Below, in pieces: positions 1 through 7,682 of a stretch of 11,532 nucleotides of DNA. The position numbers and the translations under genes were made by a program. Source of the DNA: an uncultured Brachyspira sp. (GTDB taxonomy: Bacteria; Spirochaetota; Brachyspiria; Brachyspirales; Brachyspiraceae); contig CAKVCG010000050.1 in assembly GCA_934725525.1 (NCBI GenBank), positions 1 through 11,532 of the forward strand. Reading direction: 5' to 3'. Below the pieces are notes generated by a model that saw nothing but the letters and a program-made list of their open reading frames with translations, was not told where the DNA came from and ran no database searches. Positions within the stretch are counted from its first letter, which is position 1. Every line of letters begins with the position of its first letter.

Positions 1-1029
1 GCTTTAACTTTTAATTTGGTTGATGAACAAGCTACGGCTTTAATAAATAGCAACGATATGGTTATGGGCGTTTTTACGAATTATGCGAAAGTTCCAGAAT
101 ACGGAAAACAATTATATTTTTATAGCGAAAAAGACGATTTTGGCAGAAGAATAAGAGGAGCGCCCGTTATAGTAAATAAAGAACCGTCCCTCGAAGGTAA
201 CGCTTTGATAGACGCAAATGTGACAGGCGGAGAATTTGGCGAGGCTAATGTTTCTTTTGAACTCAATAACGAAGGAGCGACTCAATTCGCTTTGGTGACG
301 GCTCAAAATGTAAATAGAATGCTTGCTATAGTTTTGGACGATAGAGTAATAAGCGCGCCAAATATAAATCAAGAAATTAGAGGAGGCAGAGGAGTCATTA
401 CGGGCAGATTTACGATTGAAGAAGCGCAAGATTTGGCAAGAATATTGAAAGAAGGAGCTTTGCCTTTGAATGTTAAAGTTATAGAGGAAGCCGTTGTTGG
501 GCAGTCTATAGGAGCGGACTCCGTTAAAGCTGGAACTACGGCTTTATTTATGGCTTTCATACTCGTTGCCGTATTTATGATAGCAATTTATAGGCTTTCG
601 GGCGTTCTTGCAACTATAGCGATGCTTGTAAATATTATACTTGTAATAGCGGTTTTATCTCCGTTAAGATTTACTCTAACATTGCCGGGAATAGCGGGGC
701 TAATTTTAACTATGGGTATGGCGGTTGACGCTAATATTATTATATTTGAAAGAATAAAAGAAGAGTTGAGAGTAAAATCAAATATTGCCGACGCTATTAT
801 TTCGGGTTATGATAGAGCTTTTTCTACTATATTTGACTCGAATATAACTACAATAATAGTCGCTTTAATACTTTGGATATTTGGAAGCGGTCCCGTTCAA
901 AGTTTTGCGATTACTCTATTCTTCGGTATTTTGATAAATCTGTTTACCGCGGTATTCATAACGAGATATATTTATGAAGAAATTATAAGAGCTAAAATTG
1001 TAAAAAAAGCGGGTTTTTTCTTTATATAA
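1..1029 (+). CDS. secD: Protein translocase subunit SecD (5' truncated by window edge)
   Basis: SecD is an RND-type inner-membrane subunit that works with SecF to pull preproteins out of SecYEG on the periplasmic side, using the proton gradient. The frame is open from base 1, so the gene starts upstream; 342 codons and the stop are visible. The N-terminal half is the end of the periplasmic P1 domain, with GRFTIEEAQDLA and GALPLNVKV just before the membrane. Then come TM segments with the family signature LTLPGIAG followed by GMAVDANIIIFERIKEEL; the Asp in that last stretch is the conserved proton-path residue of the family. The C-terminal TM pair (FAITLFFGILINLFTAVFITR) is intact. secF follows 58 bp downstream on the same strand, the usual secD-secF order. 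The TTG at 16 is only an artefact of the window edge and should not be taken as the start. Identification is secure. Confidence 0.96.
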   Translation, partial: ALTFNLVDEQATALINSNDMVMGVFTNYAKVPEYGKQLYFYSEKDDFGRRIRGAPVIVNKEPSLEGNALIDANVTGGEFGEANVSFELNNEGATQFALVTAQNVNRMLAIVLDDRVISAPNINQEIRGGRGVITGRFTIEEAQDLARILKEGALPLNVKVIEEAVVGQSIGADSVKAGTTALFMAFILVAVFMIAIYRLSGVLATIAMLVNIILVIAVLSPLRFTLTLPGIAGLILTMGMAVDANIIIFERIKEELRVKSNIADAIISGYDRAFSTIFDSNITTIIVALILWIFGSGPVQSFAITLFFGILINLFTAVFITRYIYEEIIRAKIVKKAGFFFI

Positions 1030-1087
1030 AAAATATAATAACATGATTAATAATAAAAAAGCGTTATAATAAAGTAAGGATTTGTAA

Positions 1088-2011
1088 ATGAGCGACAAAG
1101 AAATAAAAAATAATAATGTTATAACAAAATATAAAATTCCATTCGTAAAATTTATGCCTATTGCGGCGGTTATATCTTCGATACTTTTTATAGCATCGAT
1201 TTGTATATTTGCCCAAAAAATTAAAAGCGGAAATTTCAATTTGAGCATCGATTTTGCGGGCGGAGTGGAATTAAATGTAAAAATAGATAATCCTCAAGTG
1301 ATAAATATTGCGGAAATAAGAGCCTTATATTCAAACTTTGGAGAAGAGACGATTAATATACAAGAATTAGAAGGCGAAGAAAATATAAATTCTTTTCTTT
1401 TGAGATTCAGAGGCTCGAACGAAGAATCAGACAGAGCGATGAAAGTTCTTTACGATAATTACGGAGAGGATAAAGTTTCGCTAATCGGAAGCAATATTAT
1501 AAGCGGAGTAGTTTCAGCCGATAATTTGAAATTGGCTTTTATACTTATAGTAATCGCTTGGATAATAATAATGATTTATATTGCGATAAGATTCAATCAT
1601 CGCTACGCTTTGCCGGCGATTATAACTCTTATACATAATGTGGTTATAGTATTCGGAATAATAACTTTCTTAAATAAAGAATTTTCGGTATTGGTTTTAT
1701 CTTCGATTTTGACTCTAATCGGTTATACGATTAACGATATAATAGTCGTATTCGATAGAATAAGAGAAAATTCCGACAGTGAAAAACCGTTTAAAGAAAT
1801 AGTTAATTCGAGTTTAAATAGCGTAGTAGGAAGAACTATAATGACTGGAATATCTACTTTGCTTGCCGCTGCTTCCATAATGATTTGGGGCGGTTCTATA
1901 CTTTACGATTTCGCATTCACTTTCTTTTGGGGAGTCATTATAGGAACTTACGCGAGTAATTTTATAGCGAGCGGACTTTTAATACTTTTTATGAAAGGTA
2001 AAAAATCTTAA
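1088..2011 (+). CDS. secF: Protein translocase subunit SecF
   Basis: SecF is the partner of SecD in the accessory Sec complex. The 307-residue length is close to the usual size of about 300-320. Visible parts are an N-terminal TM helix (about residues 22-43), a periplasmic domain opening with IDFAGG (residues 54-59; DFxGG is the family motif), and five further TM segments. The hallmark GYTINDIIVVFDRIREN lies at residues 212-228 and contains the conserved Asp pair. SLNSVVGRT (242-250) and the Gly-rich last helices complete the fold. The ATG at 1088 has AAGGA at 1076-1080, seven bases upstream. secD and secF are separate genes here, not fused as in some Gram-positives. The start is well supported and the function is secure. 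Confidence 0.97.
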   Translation: MSDKEIKNNNVITKYKIPFVKFMPIAAVISSILFIASICIFAQKIKSGNFNLSIDFAGGVELNVKIDNPQVINIAEIRALYSNFGEETINIQELEGEENINSFLLRFRGSNEESDRAMKVLYDNYGEDKVSLIGSNIISGVVSADNLKLAFILIVIAWIIIMIYIAIRFNHRYALPAIITLIHNVVIVFGIITFLNKEFSVLVLSSILTLIGYTINDIIVVFDRIRENSDSEKPFKEIVNSSLNSVVGRTIMTGISTLLAAASIMIWGGSILYDFAFTFFWGVIIGTYASNFIASGLLILFMKGKKS

Positions 2012-2020
2012 TTATTACAT

Positions 2021-2054
2021 AAACTTTATATTTGCTTATAAAAATATAAAATTT
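2021..2054. terminator. Possible weak AT-only hairpin between convergent secF and mgtE
   Basis: Arms 2021-2033 and 2042-2054 pair at 12 of 13 positions around an 8-nt loop, in the 81-bp gap between two convergent genes. The stem is all A-T and no clean T-tract follows on either strand. It may act as a weak bidirectional terminator, but chance pairing in such AT-rich sequence is quite possible. Confidence 0.25.
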
Positions 2055-2092
2055 TAAGCTAACTTCCGCTGGCGATATAATTTCTATAATAT

Positions 2093-3466
2093 TTATAAGC
2101 TGCCAAATTTGGATAAAATTATAGTGGCTAAAAATAAATAAATCGAAGTTCCGCTAATATCGCAAATCGAAGCGACTAAAGGAACGCTGCTCGTTGTCGG
2201 GTCTTTTTTAAGTTTTACGAATATAAAAGGCAAACATAAACCTATTAAACTTCCTATTATGACTACCAATATCATTGAAAGCGACACAACAAAAGCTATA
2301 GTCAAACCTCCTCTAAAAATCGCAAGCAAAGAAACGGTTAAACCCATAGTTAAACCAAGCGCCGCCGATATTAATATTTCTTTTCCTAACATAAAAAGCC
2401 AATCGCTCTTTTTGACATCGCCGATTGATAAACTTCTTATTATTAAAGTGGAAGATTGCGCGCCCGCGTTTCCAGCGCTGTCGATTAATAAAGGCAGAAA
2501 GAAAATGAGAGAAACATATTTGCTTATCGTTTCGGTAAACAGTCCGATAAAATAACCCGAAATTATATTTATAAAAACCAATATAAAAAGCCACATAATT
2601 CTTTTTTTGTATAATGTAAAAATCGTAGCCTGTTTAATGTTTCCCGAAAAATCATCGTCAACGCTTATAGCTCCGAGTTTGTGAAAGTCTTCCGTATCTT
2701 CTTCTTCGGCAATATCAAAAATATCGTCTATTGTCACTATTCCTATTAAAGCGTTTTTTGAGTCGACTACGGGAATATAGAGCAAATCGTATTTTCTTCC
2801 AACTTTTACCGCTTCCTCTTGGTCCGAATATACCGACAAATAAATAATATCGGTATGCATCAAATCTTTTATAGTTTCCTCTTCGTTTTTTGCAAATAAT
2901 AAATCTTTCAATAAAATATAGCCAAGCAATATATCGTTTTTATCGACAACATAAATAACCTCGAAAGTTTCCGAATCTTTTCCGAATTCCCTAATATATT
3001 CCAAAGTCTGTTTAATCGTAAAATCGGGATTGACATCTATATATTCCGGCGTCATTATTCTTCCAACGCTTTCTTCGGGATAGCCCAATAATTGTCTCGT
3101 GATATTTAAATCGGTTTCTTTCATTAATGAAAAAATCTTTTTTGTAATATCGCTCGGGAGTTCTTCTAATAATGAAATTCTATCATCGGGACTCATTTCA
3201 TGAATAAGTTCCTTTAATTCGTTATCGCTCATCGACGATATTAAAGATTCCTGCTCGTTTGAATCGAGTTCTGAGAAAACATAAGCGGCTTTTTCGGTTG
3301 ATAATAATCTGAATAATATGCTTTTATTTTTATCGTTATCGAGTATTCTTATTATATCGACTATTTCCGCGGCATGCATATCGGCTAAAGAATATTTTAA
3401 TTTATCCCATCTTTTATTTTCTATAATATTGATAATTTCCGTGTATTCTCTATTTTGATTTATCAT
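2093..3466 (-). CDS. mgtE: Magnesium transporter MgtE
   Basis: MgtE is a homodimeric inner-membrane Mg2+ channel gated by cytoplasmic Mg2+ sensing. The 457 residues show the full architecture: an N-terminal superhelical MgtE_N domain (about 20-125, with LIHEMSPDDRISLLEELP), a CBS pair (about 130-255, beginning GRIMTPEYIDVNPDFT and ending GIVTIDDIFDI), then five TM helices. PLLIDSAGNAGAQSSTLIIR in the first half of the membrane domain matches the family signature. ICDISGTSIY near the C-terminus carries an Asp at about residue 436, equivalent to the pore Asp that binds Mg2+ in Thermus MgtE. The ATG is preceded by a GGGCGG-containing stretch rather than a clean AGGAGG site. It is divergent from pfkA. 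The gene looks intact and full length. Confidence 0.96.
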   Translation of the reverse strand: MINQNREYTEIINIIENKRWDKLKYSLADMHAAEIVDIIRILDNDKNKSILFRLLSTEKAAYVFSELDSNEQESLISSMSDNELKELIHEMSPDDRISLLEELPSDITKKIFSLMKETDLNITRQLLGYPEESVGRIMTPEYIDVNPDFTIKQTLEYIREFGKDSETFEVIYVVDKNDILLGYILLKDLLFAKNEEETIKDLMHTDIIYLSVYSDQEEAVKVGRKYDLLYIPVVDSKNALIGIVTIDDIFDIAEEEDTEDFHKLGAISVDDDFSGNIKQATIFTLYKKRIMWLFILVFINIISGYFIGLFTETISKYVSLIFFLPLLIDSAGNAGAQSSTLIIRSLSIGDVKKSDWLFMLGKEILISAALGLTMGLTVSLLAIFRGGLTIAFVVSLSMILVVIIGSLIGLCLPFIFVKLKKDPTTSSVPLVASICDISGTSIYLFLATIILSKFGSL

Positions 3467-3502
3467 AAACCGCCCTACTTTTATAAATATTTTTTATATT
3501 TT

Positions 3503-3511
3503 AGTATATCA
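3503..3511 (-). promoter_or_regulatory. Candidate extended -10 promoter for mgtE
   Basis: Read on the minus strand this is TGATATACT, an extended -10 element (TGn plus TATACT). It lies about 37 bases upstream of the mgtE ATG, giving a short leader of roughly 30 nt. No good -35 hexamer is seen 16-18 bp further upstream. The leader is too short to hold an M-box Mg2+ riboswitch. Confidence 0.35.
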
Positions 3512-3529
3512 ATTCTTTAATAATTAATA

Positions 3530-3535
3530 TATAAT
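3530..3535 (+). promoter_or_regulatory. Candidate -10 box for pfkA
   Basis: A TATAAT hexamer sits about 72 bp before the pfkA ATG in the divergent mgtE-pfkA gap. The matching -35 region is poor, and the gap is so AT-rich that TATAAT-like words are expected by chance, so this is only a candidate. Confidence 0.25.
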
Positions 3536-3590
3536 ATATCAAATAAATTTCGATATTGATTATATCATTAATTATAAATTATATACTTAA

Positions 3591-3596
3591 AAGGAG
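3591..3596 (+). promoter_or_regulatory. Ribosome binding site that fixes the pfkA start
   Basis: AAGGAG ends 10 bases before the ATG at 3607. The open frame also runs back to an ATA at 3556, but that would add 17 residues with no homology to the family. The Shine-Dalgarno site and the family N-terminus (K-x-IGILTSGGD) both select 3607. Confidence 0.85.
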
Positions 3597-3606
3597 CTAT
3601 TTCAAT

Positions 3607-4587
3607 ATGAGTAAAGTAAAAAGAATAGGAATACTTACAAGCGGAGGAGACGCTTCAGGTATGAATCCCGCAATAAGAAGCGTTGTGAGAACGGCTATAG
3701 CGAACGGGCTTGAAGTTGTGGGGATAAGAGAAGGCTATCAGGGGCTTATGTATAATAATGTATACGATATGAACGCGGGAAGCGTCGGTGGAATCATAAA
3801 CCATGGCGGAACTATATTGTTTTCGGCAAGGTCTCCCGAATTTCAAACCGAAGAAGGAATGAAGAAAGCCGCAGATAATATGAAATATCATGGAATGGAA
3901 GCTTTGGTAGTTATAGGCGGAGATGGAACTTATAGAGGCGCTTTGGACTTTTCAAATCATCATCCAGAATTTCCTATTGTTGGAATACCTGGAACGATAG
4001 ACAACGATATATACGGAACGGATTATACTATAGGATACGATACGGCGGTTAATGTAGCTATGGAAGCAATAGATAAATTGAGAGATACGGCTACGAGCCA
4101 TGGAAGATGTTTTGTGGTCGAAGTTATGGGCAGACATGCGGGTTATATAGCTTTGGAAGTGGGAATAGCTTCGGGAGCGGAGGACATACTTATACCAGAA
4201 ACTCCAACCGACTTGGATAAAATAGTCGAAGAATTACAACTCGCAAAAAAGAGAGGAAAAAAATCTTCTATAATAGTGGTTGCCGAAGGAGACGAATCTG
4301 GCGGAGCTATGGAGACGGCAAAACATATAGAAGGAAAAACGGGTTTCGATACGAGAGTTACGATATTAGGACATATGCAAAGAGGGGGTTCCCCTACTTC
4401 AAAAGAGAGATTAATGGCTGCAAGATTCGGTTATATAGCGGTTAAGGCCCTTTTGGAAGACAGAACGAATGTTGCCGTTGGAATTTGGAAAGGAGAATAT
4501 ACTTATACTCCTTTATCCGATGCCATTAAAAAAGTTCCTAAAATAGACCCTATAGATTTGGAGCTATGCAGAACATTGGCTATATAG
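3607..4587 (+). CDS. pfkA: ATP-dependent 6-phosphofructokinase
   Basis: PfkA phosphorylates fructose 6-phosphate to fructose 1,6-bisphosphate, the committed step of glycolysis, in the cytoplasm. With the start at 3607 the protein is 326 residues, close to the usual 320. Nucleotide-binding motifs are ILTSGGDASGMN (residues 9-20) and IGGDGTYRGA (103-112). The catalytic loop PGTIDNDIYGTDY (128-140) carries the base Asp132. Substrate arginines are seen in VMGRHAGY (Arg176) and DTRVTILGH (Arg250), and QRGGSPT closes the site. GGDG at 104-107 and Gly129 in PGTIDND are the residues typical of ATP-using enzymes; PPi-dependent enzymes usually have Asp and Lys at these places. One small oddity is Ser at residue 17, where many bacterial PfkA proteins have Pro (GGDAPGMN). 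The downstream gene is 49 bp away on the same strand and may be co-transcribed. Confidence 0.95.
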   Translation: MSKVKRIGILTSGGDASGMNPAIRSVVRTAIANGLEVVGIREGYQGLMYNNVYDMNAGSVGGIINHGGTILFSARSPEFQTEEGMKKAADNMKYHGMEALVVIGGDGTYRGALDFSNHHPEFPIVGIPGTIDNDIYGTDYTIGYDTAVNVAMEAIDKLRDTATSHGRCFVVEVMGRHAGYIALEVGIASGAEDILIPETPTDLDKIVEELQLAKKRGKKSSIIVVAEGDESGGAMETAKHIEGKTGFDTRVTILGHMQRGGSPTSKERLMAARFGYIAVKALLEDRTNVAVGIWKGEYTYTPLSDAIKKVPKIDPIDLELCRTLAI

Positions 4588-4636
4588 TCGTAAATTATAG
4601 TCATAAAAAATAAAAGTAATTAAGGCTATAGTTTGT

Positions 4637-5377
4637 ATGAAAGAAAGTAAATCGATTTTAGGAATTAGAATAGACAACTTTAATAACGATTTTGAAGATA
4701 TTTTAGAGAAAATAAAAGACGAAGAAAACGCTTTAATAGTTACTTTGGATATTCATCAATTATTAAAAGTTCGTTCCAATAAAAAATTGAGAGAAACCGT
4801 AAATAACGCTTATTTGGTTATTGCCGCTCATCATACCATAGCTAAAGGTTATAACTTTATTCATAAAGAAAATTTGGAATATATGCAGGATTTTATACTT
4901 TTTTCAAATATAATGTCGTATATAGATAAGAAAAAAATGTCTTTGTTTTTATTCGGAGATAATGAAAAATACTTTTTTTCTATTTTGGAAAAAATAAAAA
5001 AAATATACCCTAATATAAGGCATGTCGGAAATCTGGCAAATTTAAAAAACAAAAAAGAATTTGAAAAAATTTTTATAGGATTAAAAAAAATAGACCCTGA
5101 TATTTTTTTAATATATATGTCTTTTAAAAAATCTCTATATTGGTTTGCAAATAATAAAGAAAATCTAAAAGTAAAATTATGCGTTCCAATATTGAGACCT
5201 TTAGAGGGTTTCGCTGGAAAAATTAAATCTCCTAATATAAAAATATTGGAAGCGAATAAAGAAGAGGCTTTTTATCTAAAGAAAAACATATTTAGAATAT
5301 TCTTATATTTAGATTATATATATTTTTGGATACTCGTTTTCTTTGAAAAATTAACTTTAAAAATAAAGAGAAATTAA
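4637..5377 (+). CDS. Degenerate WecG/TagA/CpsF-family glycosyltransferase-like protein
   Basis: The 246 residues follow the WecG/TagA/CpsF (GT26) fold along their length. SILGIRIDNF at 6-15 matches the usual G-V/I-x-I/V-D start. ALIVTLDIHQLLK (32-44) corresponds to the VTPNPEH strand. Residues 50-62 (KLRETVNNAYLVI) match the RxALNxADLVLPD stretch. MSLFLFGDNE (101-110) corresponds to FLLGG, and PDIFLIYMSFKKSLYW to ADILFVGLGxPKQExW. Known members transfer ManNAcA, ManNAc or other sugars to lipid-linked acceptors at the membrane. Here the segment where the family has PDG with a catalytic Asp reads AAHHTIAKG (63-71), and the GAPKQEKW motif has become MSFKKSLYW. Activity is therefore doubtful, or the chemistry differs. 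The hydrophobic, basic tail (about 216-246) fits membrane association. The start has only a weak AAGG about 12 bases upstream. The gene follows pfkA and ends in a terminator hairpin. The fold is likely; the function is unknown. Confidence 0.7.
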   Translation: MKESKSILGIRIDNFNNDFEDILEKIKDEENALIVTLDIHQLLKVRSNKKLRETVNNAYLVIAAHHTIAKGYNFIHKENLEYMQDFILFSNIMSYIDKKKMSLFLFGDNEKYFFSILEKIKKIYPNIRHVGNLANLKNKKEFEKIFIGLKKIDPDIFLIYMSFKKSLYWFANNKENLKVKLCVPILRPLEGFAGKIKSPNIKILEANKEEAFYLKKNIFRIFLYLDYIYFWILVFFEKLTLKIKRN

Positions 5378-5397
5378 AAAATTTAATTTCTCTTTTT
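5365..5397 (+). terminator. Rho-independent terminator overlapping the stop codon
   Basis: Arms 5365-5378 (AAAGAGAAATTAAA) and 5382-5395 pair perfectly over 14 bp around a 3-nt AAA loop, followed by TT-C-G-TTTTT. The stop codon of the WecG-like gene (5375-5377) is inside the left arm. The reverse strand also exits into a T-rich run, so it could serve the convergent TPR operon as well. Confidence 0.75.
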
Positions 5398-5442
5398 CGT
5401 TTTTGTTATTATAAAAGTCGTTTAGCCACTTTTTAAAAACCG

Positions 5443-6486
5443 TTAATTTAAAGTCAATAAAGTTTCCTGCAAAGCTGCCATATATTCTTTTGCCCTTGAA
5501 ACATTCGGATTATTCGGATATTGAGAGACAAAAGAATCCAAGGTTTTATAAGAATCGGAATATCTTCCGACTTTGAAATAAGATAAACCTATATAAAGCA
5601 AAGCTTCCGCATCCAAAGTATCGATATTGTTATTATATCTAACTTTATTATAGAATTCTATAGCTTTATCGTAATTTTTTTCGTCATAGTAAGATTGTCC
5701 AATTCTGAATAAAGCCTCTTCTTCATATTTAGTCCTTGGGAATAAAGTCGCTATTTTATTATAATACATTCTCGCCTTAGTATAATTTCTCTCCAAAAAC
5801 GATTTATGCGCTCTTGCGGGAACTTGAATTAAATAAGTTCTCATAACCTCGTCATAATAAACGCTCGTTTTATAGTATTGTAAAAAGTCTTCGTATATTT
5901 CAAAAGCTCTGTCATAATCGTTCATATTGAAATAAACTCTCGCTCTTCCCAATACCGCAAGCTCACCGTTAGCTCTTAAAAAATAACTCAAAGCCTCTCC
6001 ATATTTCTTTTGAAAGAATAATTGATAGCCGTATTCCATATTCATAGTAGAAGCTATATCTTTATCTTTAGCTCTCAAATTATTCTGTAATTTAGGCATT
6101 ATATAATAATCCGCCGCATTTTCCAAACGCGCTATATCGGCGTAGGTTATTATGGCATTTGTGGAATAACTTATAAATTCTGGATTATCTATAATCTCCG
6201 TAAGTCTTTCTTTAGCCAAATGATATTTTTTTTGTTTTTTTAAAGAATCGGCAACCAAGAAATAAGATTGCGCTATATTATCCAAAGGTCTCAACTTTGT
6301 ATCTATAGATAAATATTCGTTCAAATTATTTATAGCTTCGTCATAATTACCCATCTCATAATATCTTTTACCTTTTTGAAAATATCTTTCGGGTGAAGAT
6401 AAAGAGGATGCTTTGGTAATAAAAACTCCTCCTAAAATGGCAACTATAGTAATAACTGACGCTAAAATCGCTGCATAAATTTTCAT
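5443..6486 (-). CDS. Membrane-anchored tetratricopeptide repeat protein
   Basis: This 347-residue protein starts with a signal anchor or signal peptide (residues 1-25, hydrophobic from about 4 to 24), so the rest is probably periplasmic. About seven TPR units follow, near 35-62, 72-100, 150-172, 178-205, 222-250, 257-283 and 295-322. They show the typical pattern of aromatic and small residues (YYEMGNYDEAINNLNEYL; IGQSYYDEKNYDKAIEFYNKV; IGLSYFKVGRYSDSYKTLDSFV). TPR proteins act as protein-protein scaffolds; the spacing resembles outer-membrane assembly or cell-envelope TPR proteins such as BamD/CpoB-type, but no specific orthology can be claimed. There is no lipobox Cys after the hydrophobic stretch. 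GGAGAAG at 6492-6498 supports the ATG. It lies 18 bp downstream of the fibronectin-III/TPR gene, and the pair is likely one operon. Confidence 0.8.
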   Translation of the reverse strand: MKIYAAILASVITIVAILGGVFITKASSLSSPERYFQKGKRYYEMGNYDEAINNLNEYLSIDTKLRPLDNIAQSYFLVADSLKKQKKYHLAKERLTEIIDNPEFISYSTNAIITYADIARLENAADYYIMPKLQNNLRAKDKDIASTMNMEYGYQLFFQKKYGEALSYFLRANGELAVLGRARVYFNMNDYDRAFEIYEDFLQYYKTSVYYDEVMRTYLIQVPARAHKSFLERNYTKARMYYNKIATLFPRTKYEEEALFRIGQSYYDEKNYDKAIEFYNKVRYNNNIDTLDAEALLYIGLSYFKVGRYSDSYKTLDSFVSQYPNNPNVSRAKEYMAALQETLLTLN

Positions 6487-6504
6487 AATATCTTCTCCAA
6501 TTAA

Positions 6505-7608
6505 TTATAAATCGCTTAATACTTGATTAACCCAAAAATTAACTTCCGTTGAATTAATCGACTGTATGCGTCTAAATACATTCAAAGCGTTTTGTTTTTG
6601 ATTCGTATTCTTATAGGCTTTCCCAAGTAATAAATTAATATTATAGTATAAATTTCTATTAACATTTTTTCTCGATATTGGTTCAAGTAAAGTAATTACG
6701 GTGGAATAATTTCCCAATTTAAATTGAGCCAAAGCTTTATTATATTCGTTCATATACATATCGTATTCCGTTTGAGCTGGAGGCGGAGTTTCCATAATAT
6801 TATTAATAGTAGCTTCTATAGAATTAGTATTTACAACTCCGACTATATTTTCATTCGTAATATAATTTATTTCGTTCGTATCTCTATTTTTTATAGGATT
6901 GTTGGAAATATTATTATTCGTTTCCGCCTTTATATATATTTCAGTAGTATTATAATAATTGGTGTAATTATGATAATTAGTCTGATTATAATAATTTGTT
7001 TGCTCATAGTAATTGGTTTGAGCGTAATAATTTGTTTCGGTTATAAAATTTGTTATCGTGTATGCATTCGTAATGAATTCATTATTCATTAAATTCGTAT
7101 TCAAATTACTCGCAACTATTATCATTGTATTTGTATTGGTAATAATATTGGCGTTAGGATTTTTATATTCGAAAGAAATCGTGTCCACATCCGAATCAGC
7201 GGTATAAAAACCTATATTGTCGACATAAGATATTACCGCATAATAATACGTTCCATACCTCGGAAGTATATCGAGCATAGAATACGAATTTGCATTATTA
7301 GTCGCTTTTACGGAGCCTATAACAGTCGCTGTGGCTAAAAGCGGTCTCGATAATATAGGATTATTGCTTCTATATACATAATAAGTTAAATTAGGATGAT
7401 ATATACCTTGCCATTCCACATATAACGAATCTTCGTTTATTGCCCTTATTGATATATTATTTGCCAATCTTTTAGAATTAGGCAAATTCGTAAAAGAATT
7501 GTCGGGATTCGCGGAAATTTGAGAATATAAAACTCCCGAAGTAAAAATGAATAATATTAAATTAAATATTAAAAATATTTTTGTTTTACAATATCTTATT
7601 TTATCCAT
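6505..7608 (-). CDS. Secreted fibronectin-III-like protein with TNYYxQ repeats and C-terminal TPR-like region
   Basis: The 367 residues have four parts. The first is an N-terminal signal sequence (1-30; basic start, hydrophobic 11-27, likely cleavage near LYSQ). The second is a fibronectin type III-like beta domain (about 47-148; ISIRAINEDSLYVEWQG and YYAVISYVDNIG are typical strands). The third is a long Asn/Thr/Tyr-rich low-complexity linker (about 150-275) that contains a tandem TNYYxQ repeat at 192-220. The fourth is a C-terminal helical region (281-367), with NKALAQFKLGNYSTVITLLEPI and LLLGKAYKNTNQKQNALNVFRRI resembling two TPRs. The protein is likely periplasmic or surface-exposed. AGAGGA just upstream of the ATG supports the start. 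It is followed after 18 bp by the TPR gene, suggesting a shared role, perhaps as partners. No specific function is recognised. Confidence 0.75.
   Translation of the reverse strand: MDKIRYCKTKIFLIFNLILFIFTSGVLYSQISANPDNSFTNLPNSKRLANNISIRAINEDSLYVEWQGIYHPNLTYYVYRSNNPILSRPLLATATVIGSVKATNNANSYSMLDILPRYGTYYYAVISYVDNIGFYTADSDVDTISFEYKNPNANIITNTNTMIIVASNLNTNLMNNEFITNAYTITNFITETNYYAQTNYYEQTNYYNQTNYHNYTNYYNTTEIYIKAETNNNISNNPIKNRDTNEINYITNENIVGVVNTNSIEATINNIMETPPPAQTEYDMYMNEYNKALAQFKLGNYSTVITLLEPISRKNVNRNLYYNINLLLGKAYKNTNQKQNALNVFRRIQSINSTEVNFWVNQVLSDL
6949..7035 (-). repeat. 18-bp tandem repeat encoding TNYYxQ
   Basis: Residues 192-220 read TNYYAQ, TNYYEQ, TNYYNQ, then diverging TNYHNY and TNYYN, so about 4.8 copies of an 18-bp unit. 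The sixth-codon Gln is lost in the last copies. The unit is a multiple of three, so copy-number change would keep the frame. The nearby linker (residues 158-191, ITNTNT to ITETN) has looser TN-rich repeats that may derive from the same unit. Confidence 0.8.
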
Positions 7609-7682
7609 AATTTATCCTCTTTACATTACTATATATATTCGGAATTGAATTATATAAAATTTAGGTATATTATAAAATAAAT

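Noticed and set aside
112-560. Minus-strand open frames inside secD
   Set aside because: They lie fully within the conserved SecD coding region and have no start signals.
916-1248. 110-residue open frame on the minus strand crossing the secD-secF gap
   Set aside because: It overlaps two well-supported genes on the opposite strand and reads as low-complexity Phe/Leu/Tyr from AT-rich sequence.
3467-3606. M-box Mg2+ riboswitch upstream of mgtE
   Set aside because: The 140-bp divergent region is almost pure A/T with no multi-stem structure, and the likely mgtE leader is only about 30 nt.
3556-3606. N-terminal extension of PfkA from an upstream start
   Set aside because: The extra residues are not family-like, begin at a non-standard codon and end across the Shine-Dalgarno site that serves the ATG at 3607.
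6724-7092. 122-residue open frame on the plus strand
   Set aside because: It is antisense to the Asn/Tyr-rich linker; its Ile-rich composition is simply the reverse complement of AAT/TAT-type codons. It has no ribosome binding site and no family resemblance.
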